Origin: Bacillota bacterium | Lineage (GTDB): Bacteria > Bacillota > Bacilli > Paenibacillales > Paenibacillaceae | DNA: 64,000 nucleotides | Direction: 5' to 3' | NCBI GenBank assembly: GCA_023391635.1 | Contig: JAEWAQ010000022.1 | Coordinates: forward strand, 88,906-152,905 | Shown here: one piece after another, positions 57,016 through 64,000 of the stretch | Layout: the number at the start of each line of letters is the position of its first letter | Position numbering within the stretch: the first letter of the stretch is position 1 | Notes under the pieces: generated by a model | Databases searched by the model: none | What the model was told of the DNA's origin: nothing | What the model saw: only the letters and a program-made list of their open reading frames with translations | Translations under genes and position numbers: made by a program

Positions 57016-59688
57016 TTATCCGCGAAGCTCTTCGATCCGCGCCAGCACTTTGTCCCGCTTCTCCCGGTAGTCCTGCCCCTTGGCCCGCTCCTGCTCCACG
57101 ACGTGCGCGGGCGCCTTGGAGACGTAGCCGGCATTGGCCAGCTTCTTCTCGACCCGTTCCACCTCGGCGTTCAAGCTCGCCAACTCCTTCTCCAGCCGCG
57201 CGATTTCCTGCCCGATATCGATCAGGCCGGCCAGCGGCAAGTACAGCTCAGCCCCGGTCACGATCGCGGTCATCGCTTTGTCCGGCGGCGTCAAGGCGCT
57301 GTCAAGCGTGAACGCGGACGTGTTGCAGAAGCGGCGCAAGTACACTTCATTGCGCTGCAGAATGCCTTCTTCGGCTTTGCCGGTCGGCTTGACGAGCAAT
57401 TCGACCTTCTTGCCGGGCGATACGTTCACTTCCGCGCGGATGTTGCGGACGGCGCGGATCGCTTCCATCAGCAGGTTCATTTCCTTCACGGCGTCTGGCG
57501 CCTCGAATGCGGTGCCGCCTTCCGGCCATGCCGCGAGCGTGATCGTCTCGCCTGCTTCATGCGGCAAGTGCTGCCAGATTTCCTCGGTCAGGAACGGCAT
57601 GAACGGATGCAGCAGACGCAATGTCCGGTCGAGCACGTAGGCGAGCACGGATTGCGTGCTCCGCTTTGCCTGCGGATCTTCGCCGTACAGCGTCAACTTG
57701 GCGAACTCGATGTACCAGTCGCACAGATCGTCCCAGATGAAGTTGTACAGCAACCGGCCCGTTTCGCCGAAATCGTAGTTTTCCATCAACCGCGTAATGT
57801 CGCGGGCCGTCTCGCCGAACCGGTGGAGAATCCAGCGGTCCGCCGTGGAGAGCGGTCCGGATAAGTCGATGTCCTCGGTCCGGAAGTCTTGCAGGTTCAT
57901 GAGCGCGAACCGGGAAGCGTTCCAGATCTTGTTGGCGAAATTGCGCGCCTGCTCGACCTTCTCCGTGCGATAACGCAAGTCCTGCCCCGGCGTGCTCCCC
58001 GTCGACAGCATGAAGCGCATCGCGTCCGTGCCGTATTCGGCGATGACATCGAGCGGATCGACGCCGTTGCCGAGCGATTTGGACATCTTGCGCCCTTCGG
58101 CATCGCGCACGAGTCCATGGATCAACACGTCGCGGAACGGGTTATCGCCGGTGAATTCCAGCGCGGTGAAGATCATCCGGGCGACCCAGAAGTAGATGAT
58201 ATCATATCCGGTCACCAGAACGTCGGTCGGATAATACCGGCGCAGGTCCTCCGCCGACTCGTCCGGCCACCCCATCGTGGAGAACGGCCATAGCCCCGAG
58301 CTGAACCACGTGTCCAGCACGTCTTCGTCCTGCTTCAGCGCCGCGTTGCCGCAGGCCGGGCATGCCGCCAGGTCTTCGCGGGATACATGCGTCTCGCCGC
58401 AAGCTTCGCAATACCAGGCCGGAATGCGGTGTCCCCACCACAGCTGACGCGAGATGCACCAATCACGGACGTTCTCGATCCAGTGCAAGTAGATTTTCTC
58501 GAAGCGGTCGGGTACGAATCGTACGCCTTGACCGGATTTGTGCGCTTCGATCGCCTTCTCGGCGAGCGGCTTCATCGAGACGAACCACTGCGTCGACAAA
58601 TACGGCTCGACGACGGCGCCGGAACGCTCGCTGTGACCGACCTGATGCACATGGTCCTCAATTTTGACAAGCACGCCTTGCGCCTGCAGATCCCGCACGA
58701 TCGCCTTGCGGCATTCCGCCCGGTCCATTCCTTGGTATGGTCCCGCTTCCGCATTCATCCTGCCGCTCTCGTCCATGACGGTAATTTGCGGCAACTCGTG
58801 GCGCAGCCCAACTTCGAAGTCGTTCGGATCGTGCGCGGGCGTAATCTTCACGGCGCCGCTGCCGAATTCGCGCTCGACGTATTCGTCGGCGATAATCGGA
58901 ATTTCGCGGTTCACGATCGGCAAGCGCAGCATCCGCCCGATCAGATGCTTGTATCGGTCATCCTCCGGGTGCACCGCCACGGCGGTATCGCCCAGCATCG
59001 TCTCCGGCCGGGTCGTGGCCACGGTCAGATAGCCGCCGCCGTCCGCGAGCGGGTACTGCAGATGGTAGAGGTGTCCGTTCACCTCTTTGTATTCCACTTC
59101 GATATCGGACAGCGCGGTGCGGGCAGCCGGATCCCAGTTGATGATCCGCTTGCCGCGATAGATCAGGCCTTTCTCGTAGAGGCGGACGAATACTTCCCGG
59201 ACGGCGCGGGACAGTCCCTCGTCAAGCGTGAAGCGCTCGCGCGAATAGTCGAGGCTGAGCCCCATCTTCGCCCATTGGCTGCGGATTGAGCCCGCGTAAT
59301 GATCTTTCCACTCCCATACCTTCTCCAGGAACGCTTCGCGACCCAGATCGTAACGGGTTTTGCCTTCTTCCCTGAGCTTCTGTTCCACCTTCGTCTGCGT
59401 CGCGATACCCGCATGGTCGGTGCCGGGCAGCCAGAGCGCGTCGAATCCCTGCATCCGCTTGAAGCGGATCAGAATATCCTGCAGCGTGAAATCGAGCGCA
59501 TGGCCGATGTGCAGCATGCCGGTCACGTTCGGCGGCGGGATGACGATCGAATATTTGGGCGCACCGGGCCTTCTGCCCGCCTGGAAATAACCGCCCCGGA
59601 CCCAGGCCTCGTACCACCGCTGCTCCGCGACGGTCGGGTCGTAAGTCGTCGGCATTTCGGTTTGAAGCCGTTCTTGCGTGTCGGACAT
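57016..59688 (-). CDS. valS: Valine-tRNA ligase
   Basis: 890 residues from the ATG at 59688 (MSDTQERLQ), eleven bases after CAGGAGG; the open frame runs upstream through the T-box and must not be used. Class I signatures PNVTGMLHIGHALD and RKMSKSLGNG, the CP1 editing domain in between, two CxxC pairs near 420-445 and a C-terminal coiled coil (about 820-890). It charges tRNA-Val and edits Thr. Confidence 0.98.
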   Translation of the reverse strand: MSDTQERLQTEMPTTYDPTVAEQRWYEAWVRGGYFQAGRRPGAPKYSIVIPPPNVTGMLHIGHALDFTLQDILIRFKRMQGFDALWLPGTDHAGIATQTKVEQKLREEGKTRYDLGREAFLEKVWEWKDHYAGSIRSQWAKMGLSLDYSRERFTLDEGLSRAVREVFVRLYEKGLIYRGKRIINWDPAARTALSDIEVEYKEVNGHLYHLQYPLADGGGYLTVATTRPETMLGDTAVAVHPEDDRYKHLIGRMLRLPIVNREIPIIADEYVEREFGSGAVKITPAHDPNDFEVGLRHELPQITVMDESGRMNAEAGPYQGMDRAECRKAIVRDLQAQGVLVKIEDHVHQVGHSERSGAVVEPYLSTQWFVSMKPLAEKAIEAHKSGQGVRFVPDRFEKIYLHWIENVRDWCISRQLWWGHRIPAWYCEACGETHVSREDLAACPACGNAALKQDEDVLDTWFSSGLWPFSTMGWPDESAEDLRRYYPTDVLVTGYDIIYFWVARMIFTALEFTGDNPFRDVLIHGLVRDAEGRKMSKSLGNGVDPLDVIAEYGTDAMRFMLSTGSTPGQDLRYRTEKVEQARNFANKIWNASRFALMNLQDFRTEDIDLSGPLSTADRWILHRFGETARDITRLMENYDFGETGRLLYNFIWDDLCDWYIEFAKLTLYGEDPQAKRSTQSVLAYVLDRTLRLLHPFMPFLTEEIWQHLPHEAGETITLAAWPEGGTAFEAPDAVKEMNLLMEAIRAVRNIRAEVNVSPGKKVELLVKPTGKAEEGILQRNEVYLRRFCNTSAFTLDSALTPPDKAMTAIVTGAELYLPLAGLIDIGQEIARLEKELASLNAEVERVEKKLANAGYVSKAPAHVVEQERAKGQDYREKRDKVLARIEELRG

Positions 59689-59719
59689 GTTAGAAACCAA
59701 CCTCCTGTTGAACAAAAAT

Positions 59720-60012
59720 AAAAACCTCCCGTCGCAAAGGACGAAAGGTTTGAGCTTCCGTGGTACCACCTTCGTTCCGCCCGAGATCGCAAGCGCGATC
59801 GGACGGCACTTCATGCAAGATAACGGCCGCATACCGTTCCGAAATACTGCCCGGGCTCATGAATGAACGCTCGGCTTCTTCCGGAAAACTCCAGGGTGAC
59901 ATGTCGGCGGGCGCAAACCTGCGAAGCCTCCCAGCGCCGGCATATCCGGCAGCTCCGCTCTCTGTAGGGACAATCCGCGACAATTCCCTTTCCGCGTCTT
60001 TCTCTCCTATTT
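59720..60012 (-). promoter_or_regulatory. T-box leader of valS, Val specifier
   Basis: On the minus strand the T-box reads AAGGTGGTACCACGG (59773-59759). It is followed by a terminator hairpin with arms AAACCTTTCGTCC/GGGAGGTTT-type pairing and a T-rich tail ending near 59720. Stem I has AGAGAGCGG, and the specifier GTC is at 59900-59898, five bases before GGAG. GTC reads valine and matches the gene controlled. Confidence 0.93.
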
Positions 60013-60019
60013 TACTCGC

Positions 60020-60048
60020 ATTCTACCCGCCGGGTCAAGGAGAGTCAA
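60020..60048 (-). promoter_or_regulatory. Promoter of the valS T-box transcript
   Basis: Minus-strand TTGACT (60048-60043) and TAGAAT (60025-60020), spacer 17. Confidence 0.65.
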
Positions 60049-60069
60049 TACGCGGACACGGAATCGGCA

Positions 60070-61218
60070 TTACGGAATGTACAGCACTTGTCCTTCCGAG
60101 AGATACGGCTCATGTAGCCGATTGCGCAGTTGAAGCTCGCGAGGCTGCATGTTGTAGCGGGCGGCGATGCCTTCGATCGTATCTTCCCGCTGGACGATGC
60201 ACAATCTCACTTTATAAGGCGGCTCGGCATCTCCTTCCGCGCTCAGGAACAAACGCGTCCATTCCAGTTCGTCGCCCGTCGTCGATTGGGCCGGCTTCCC
60301 TTGAACGTCTCCCGCTTGCTCGTCCGCTGCCGGATCCACATGCGATTCTGCCGCGGCGTTGCTGCGTTTCTCTCCGAGCAAGGATAACCATTCGGCACCG
60401 GGCGACGTTGACGATTCGGCTGTCTTTACACCGAGCGCGATTTTCACTTCCGGCTTGGGATCCTGCGCGAGCGTTTCGCCCGGCAAGTGCTCCTTCTCGC
60501 TTCCGTCAACCGGATTGCGATCTGAAATGTCGCCCCATCCGGCTTCAGAAGGCCAACGGAAGCTTTCTTCCGCAACCTCTTCCGCCGCCGGTTCCGACGG
60601 TTCGGCCTGCCCGGTTGCAGCTGCGGACGCATGAATGTCCGCCTGGACGGCAGCCGCCAACGCTGCTTGCTCCTCCTCGTAATCGATCTGGCTGCCGGGC
60701 ACCGCGTCATTCGCGCCGTTTCCGGACTGCGCGATCGCCTTCGCGATTCCCGGATAAGCCGACTCCCAATCGGCATCCTGCAGCGGCGGCTCCGATTGGG
60801 CCTGATGAACGACGGTGAAGCTGTCGTCCCGCCACACCGCAGGCTGCTGCGACTCCGTCTGCAATCCGCGAAGCGCCAGCACTCCGGTGACGTTCAGGGA
60901 CCTCGTGGACAGCAGGTCCACATCGAAATTGTCGATTTCCACCGCCAGATCCTCCGCGCGCTGAACGCGGCTCGGCGGCAACGAGATTTCCACGGGGATC
61001 CAATGCTCCAGCTTCGCTGATTCGCGCCCCCGCTCTGAAGACCGGTAAACGCCGGTAAGCAGCAAATGCCCTTTCAGCAACAACTGATCCGCCTGATTCA
61101 GCGCTTGCATGTGAGGCACAAGCTCGATCTCTTCCAGCTCGTCGATGGCTGCCACGTCATCGGGCAGGTGCACCCGCTCGTAAATGTCGAACCTTAAACC
61201 GCTTGAACGGTCTGTCAC
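60070..61218 (-). CDS. spoVID: SpoVID-like spore coat encasement protein
   Basis: 382 residues from a GTG at 61218 after GGAGGAGG. The N-terminal domain (about 1-130; SSGLRFDIYERVHLP) is the SpoVID/SafA-interaction type; the middle is acidic and variable; a LysM domain closes the protein (about 338-382; EDTIEGIAARYNM). SpoVID drives coat encasement together with SafA, also in this window. It lies between hemL and valS as in B. subtilis. A minus-strand CATATACAT (plus 61280-61288) could be part of a mother-cell promoter. Confidence 0.88.
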   Translation of the reverse strand: MTDRSSGLRFDIYERVHLPDDVAAIDELEEIELVPHMQALNQADQLLLKGHLLLTGVYRSSERGRESAKLEHWIPVEISLPPSRVQRAEDLAVEIDNFDVDLLSTRSLNVTGVLALRGLQTESQQPAVWRDDSFTVVHQAQSEPPLQDADWESAYPGIAKAIAQSGNGANDAVPGSQIDYEEEQAALAAAVQADIHASAAATGQAEPSEPAAEEVAEESFRWPSEAGWGDISDRNPVDGSEKEHLPGETLAQDPKPEVKIALGVKTAESSTSPGAEWLSLLGEKRSNAAAESHVDPAADEQAGDVQGKPAQSTTGDELEWTRLFLSAEGDAEPPYKVRLCIVQREDTIEGIAARYNMQPRELQLRNRLHEPYLSEGQVLYIP

Positions 61219-61493
61219 CCCATTCCTCCTCCTTTCGGCGTCGCCCCGATGGTGCGGGGCTCATACAGCTTTCCTGCTTATGTATATGCCGCCGAAAGAC
61301 GGGCATGCCTGCCTGAGCGGGAAAAGCCCGGATTCGCAAGAAAAAACATTCAGGGATTTTTTTACCCTGGCGGTCCTTTTTCTACATTCATCAAGAATAA
61401 ACGGCTTCGCCCTGATGGACGGTGCCGTTTATTCAAGAAATATCAGTTTCACTTTAAAGATCGAAACTTATATCATCTGATATTTGTTCCAAA
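61219..61493. other. hemL-spoVID intergenic region with two hairpins
   Basis: A 15-bp inverted repeat (arms 61391-61405 and 61424-61438; core GAATAAACGGC) lacks a T-run. A smaller stem CAGGG/CCCTG (61351-61369) is followed on the minus strand by TTTTTT (61346-61341) and may end hemL transcription. No gene is seen. Confidence 0.5.
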
Positions 61494-62795
61494 TTACTGC
61501 ATCTGCAGAGCCGTGTGGTGCGTTTCGATCGTCCGATCGATGTCCGCTTCGCTGTGCGCCGTCGACACGAACCAGCCTTCGTAGGCCGAGGGCGCGATAC
61601 TGACGCCGCCGTCGAGCAGACGGCCGAAGACGCTGCGGAAGCGGGCCGCGTCAGCTGCCCTCGCCGTATCGTAATTGACGACCGGCCCTTCCGTGAAGAA
61701 CGGGCAAATCATCGATCCGACACGATTGATCGTCATCGGCACGCCGAGTTCGCGCGCATTGCGCATCAGCCCGTCCTCCAGCCGTGCGGACAGCAGTTCC
61801 AGCCGCTCGTATTGCTCCGGCGTCATCAGCTTTAGCGTGGCATAGCCGGCAGCCATGGCCAGCGGATTCCCGGACAGCGTGCCGGCTTGATAAATCGGAC
61901 CCGAAGGCGCCATGCGCTCCATGATGTCCCTGCGGCCGCCGTAAGCGCCGACCGGCAGCCCTCCGCCGATTACCTTCCCCAAACAGGTCAGATCCGGCGT
62001 AATCCCGAATCGCCCTTGCGCGCAATGCAGGTCGACGCGGAAGCCGGTCATGACTTCGTCGAAGATGAGCAGGCTACCGTAAGCTGTCGTCACGTCGCGA
62101 AGCCCTTGCAGAAATCCCGGCTGAGGCGGAACGACGCCCATATTGCCGGCTACCGGTTCCACGATGACGGCCGCGATCTGTTCGCCGAACCGCTCGAAGG
62201 CGAGCTTCACGGCGTCCAGGTCGTTGTACGGCACGGCTACCGTGTTCACGGCTACCCCTTCCGGTACGCCGGGGCTGTCGGGCAAGCCGAGCGTGGCGAC
62301 GCCGGAGCCCGCCTTGATGAGCAAGCTGTCGGCATGGCCGTGGTAGGAGCCTTCGAACTTCAATATTTTGCTGCGGTTTGTATACCCGCGCGCCAGCCTG
62401 AGCGCGCTCATCGTCGCTTCCGTGCCCGAGTTGACCATACGCACGACATCGATCGAAGGAACTCTCTCCACGACCAGTTCCGCCATCTGCGTCTCCAGGA
62501 TCGTTGGCGCTCCAAAACTGGTGCCGAGCGCCGCCGTGCGCTGGATCGCCGCCACGACTTCCGGATGCGCGTGACCCGCGATCAGAGGTCCCCAGGAGAG
62601 CACGTAATCGATGTAGGTTTGCCCATCGATGTCCGTAATCCGACTTCCTTGTCCGCTCGCGATGACCAGCGGTGTCAGGCCGACCGAGCGGAACGCCCGC
62701 ACGGGACTGTTGACCCCGCCCGGGATGACGCGCTTCGCGCGTTCGAATGCTTCCTTGGACAAAGTATCTTTGCGATTTCGACAATTTTCTTCCAT
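61494..62795 (-). CDS. hemL: Glutamate-1-semialdehyde 2,1-aminomutase
   Basis: 433 residues from the ATG at 62795; a GTG three codons earlier overlaps the ribosome binding site. PLP-Lys lies in CLGKVIGGGLPVGAYGG; other signatures are FIDEVMT-type LIFDEVMTGFR and NSGTEATMSA. It makes 5-aminolevulinate for heme. The rest of the hem operon would be expected to the right, but a divergent Crp/Fnr gene follows, so hemL stands alone here. Confidence 0.97.
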   Translation of the reverse strand: MEENCRNRKDTLSKEAFERAKRVIPGGVNSPVRAFRSVGLTPLVIASGQGSRITDIDGQTYIDYVLSWGPLIAGHAHPEVVAAIQRTAALGTSFGAPTILETQMAELVVERVPSIDVVRMVNSGTEATMSALRLARGYTNRSKILKFEGSYHGHADSLLIKAGSGVATLGLPDSPGVPEGVAVNTVAVPYNDLDAVKLAFERFGEQIAAVIVEPVAGNMGVVPPQPGFLQGLRDVTTAYGSLLIFDEVMTGFRVDLHCAQGRFGITPDLTCLGKVIGGGLPVGAYGGRRDIMERMAPSGPIYQAGTLSGNPLAMAAGYATLKLMTPEQYERLELLSARLEDGLMRNARELGVPMTINRVGSMICPFFTEGPVVNYDTARAADAARFRSVFGRLLDGGVSIAPSAYEGWFVSTAHSEADIDRTIETHHTALQMQ

Positions 62796-62833
62796 ATTCC
62801 TCACATCCTACTTTCTGAATGGGAATTCGCTAT

Positions 62834-62855
62834 GGTAAACTAGTCTTAGTATACC
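62834..62855 (+). promoter_or_regulatory. 22-bp imperfect palindrome between hemL and the Crp/Fnr gene
   Basis: GGTAAACTAG-TC-TTAGTATACC: eight of ten positions in each half are symmetrical. It lies 22 bp before the regulator start and about 40 bp before hemL on the other strand. Size and placement suit a Crp/Fnr-type operator, possibly autoregulatory. Confidence 0.45.
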
Positions 62856-62876
62856 AGTCAGGGAGGCCGGCGGCTC

Positions 62877-63539
62877 ATGATTCAATGGCTCAAAAAAGTA
62901 TCGTTGTTCGACAACCTGAATGACGAGCAACTCGAACATATTATCCGAATCGCCCAGCGGCGTTCTTTCGCACCGGGTACTGTCCTTTTCCAGGAGAAGG
63001 AACCGGGGCATATTTTCTACGTCGTCCTGTCTGGGTCGATCAAGATCTACTCGAAGAGCCAAACCGGCGCCGAGAAGGTGCTTTCTCTGATCAACGCGGG
63101 TGAAAGCTTCGGCGAGCTGAGCTTGCTGGACGGTCGGCCGCGCTCGGCGTCCGCGCAGACGCTGGAAGCGACGTCCGTGCTCGAGCTGTCGTCGCAGGCG
63201 TTCATGGAGCTGCTGGAGACCCACTTCGACATCACGCGCGGCATTCTGACCGAGCTGTGCCGCAGGTTGCGACAAACGAACGAACAAGTCAACGATCTGA
63301 CATTCCTCGACGGCAGAACCCGCGTGCTGAAGAACTTGATCACGATCGCCAATCGCAATGGCAAGCGCGATGGCCAGACGATCTCGATGCACATGGCGCT
63401 CAATTACGACGAATTGGCGCAGTTGGCCGGCGTAACGAAAGCGACGCTATCCGACGTGCTTCGCGAGCTGGAAGGCCGCGGCGTGCTGCAATTCGGCATT
63501 AACGAATACCGCTTGAATCTCGACAAGCTCCGCAGCTGA
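62877..63539 (+). CDS. Crp/Fnr-family transcriptional regulator
   Basis: 220 residues, start at 62877 after AGGGAGG. Cyclic-nucleotide-binding-like beta-barrel (about 10-120, with GESFGELSLLDGRPRSASA) resembling a phosphate-binding cassette, a dimerisation helix, then a winged helix-turn-helix (about 150-215; YDELAQLAGVTKATLSDVL). There are no Cys clusters for an Fnr iron-sulphur centre, so it belongs to the CRP-like branch; the effector is unknown. It is divergent from hemL and ends in a terminator that overlaps its stop codon. Confidence 0.92.
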   Translation: MIQWLKKVSLFDNLNDEQLEHIIRIAQRRSFAPGTVLFQEKEPGHIFYVVLSGSIKIYSKSQTGAEKVLSLINAGESFGELSLLDGRPRSASAQTLEATSVLELSSQAFMELLETHFDITRGILTELCRRLRQTNEQVNDLTFLDGRTRVLKNLITIANRNGKRDGQTISMHMALNYDELAQLAGVTKATLSDVLRELEGRGVLQFGINEYRLNLDKLRS

Positions 63540-63556
63540 CTGCGGGGCTTTCTTTA
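63529..63556 (+). terminator. Terminator of the Crp/Fnr gene
   Basis: Stem AGCTCCGCAG/CTGCGGGGCT with a four-base loop, followed by TTCTTT. It includes the stop codon. Confidence 0.8.
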
Positions 63557-63599
63557 ATTATAGGCCGAGTTCCGGGCCAGGGAAATTGTTACTCTGAGG

Positions 63600-64000
63600 C
63601 CCTGCCAGCCGGATTACCCGGTTTGGGTGGGTAACCCGGCGCTCGGTGGCCCTGTCAGCCGGATTTACCCGGTTTGGGTGGGTAACTCGGCGCTCGGTGG
63701 CCCTGTCAAACGGAATTACCCAACTTGGCTGGGTAACTCGGCGCTCGGAGACCCAGTCAGACGGAATTACCCGGTTTCGCTGGGTAACTCGGCGCTCGGA
63801 GGCCCTGCCAGACGGAATTACCCGATTTGTCTGGGTAACTCGGCGCTACAAGACCCTGCCAGACGGAATTACCCAGTTTCGCTGGGTAACTCGGCGCTCG
63901 GAGGCCCTGTCAGCCGGATTTACCCGGTTTCGCTGGGTAACTCAGCACTCGGAGACCCTGCCAGACGGAATTACCCGGTTTGGGTGGGTAACCCGGCGCT
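63600..64000. repeat. Tandem array of 50-51 bp units, eight copies, open at the right edge
   Basis: Units begin at 63600, 63650, 63701, 63752, 63803, 63854, 63905 and 63956 (last cut by the window end). Each reads CCCTGYCAGMCGG, then a small hairpin TTACCC-N-GGGTAA, then CTCGGCGCTCGG. The stems stay paired while the loop changes (GGTTTGGGT, AACTTGGCT, GGTTTCGCT, GATTTGTCT). No spacers and no coding frame are conserved. The 60 bp before the array hold the terminator tail only. Confidence 0.92.

Noticed and set aside
59689..59832. N-terminal extension of valS
   Set aside because: This in-frame stretch is the T-box, antiterminator and terminator RNA; the start at 59688 has a strong ribosome binding site and fits the family.
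63600..64000. CRISPR array
   Set aside because: The whole 51-bp unit is repeated with scattered changes; there are no unique spacers, and no cas gene is near.
1..64000. tRNA or rRNA genes
   Set aside because: I saw no cloverleaf-like segment with GTTCRANYC and no rRNA motif in any gap; the T-box leaders are the only tRNA-linked elements.

Overview
The window is chromosomal DNA of a GC-rich, endospore-forming Firmicute. The best guess is a member of the Paenibacillaceae (Cohnella/Paenibacillus type). The reasons are gene order, strong AGGAGG ribosome binding sites, two T-box leaders, many sporulation genes (spoVID, safA, bofC, spo0B, spoIVFA/FB, spoVB, a SpoIID-type gene), Prp-processed L27 and an SLH-anchored surface enzyme. 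The genus is an inference, not proven.

Most genes lie on the minus strand and should be read from high to low coordinates. In that order: hemL, spoVID, T-box/valS, folC, murC, a SPOR-domain protein, a DUF4321 protein, maf, radC, mreBCD, minCD, rodA, spoIVFA/FB, an RNase E/G, rplU-prp-rpmA, spo0B, obg, an ACT regulator, hom-thrB-pheA-ilvE, safA, bofC, ruvCAB, a DCC thiol protein, a SpoIID-like protein, queA, tgt, yajC, comN, secD-secF, a CDF transporter, recJ, apt, relA, dtd, and the T-box leader plus first codons of hisS at the left edge. This closely follows the hemL-to-hisS order known from Bacillus subtilis, so it is mostly conserved core.

Plus-strand genes break this core: a LacI-type regulator with a 1496-residue SLH/GH16/CBM protein, uraA, spoVB-yrzE-PAP2, a degenerate HD-GYP protein, a CorA-like membrane protein and a Crp/Fnr regulator. 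These are the accessory parts. The clearest local circuit is lacI followed by a promoter, two near-identical CACGTG-centred palindromes and the giant laminarinase-like gene.

The non-coding sequence is the most unusual part. There are three unrelated intergenic repeat families: between the hisS T-box terminator and the hisS start, next to bofC/ruvC, and an array of 50-51 bp units running off the right edge. Two genes (the SPOR gene and spoIVFA) have their Shine-Dalgarno sequence inside the 3' arm of a long inverted repeat. I found no rRNA, tRNA, CRISPR array, transposase or prophage. I did not find an unambiguous new multi-gene system; the findings are ranked candidates.
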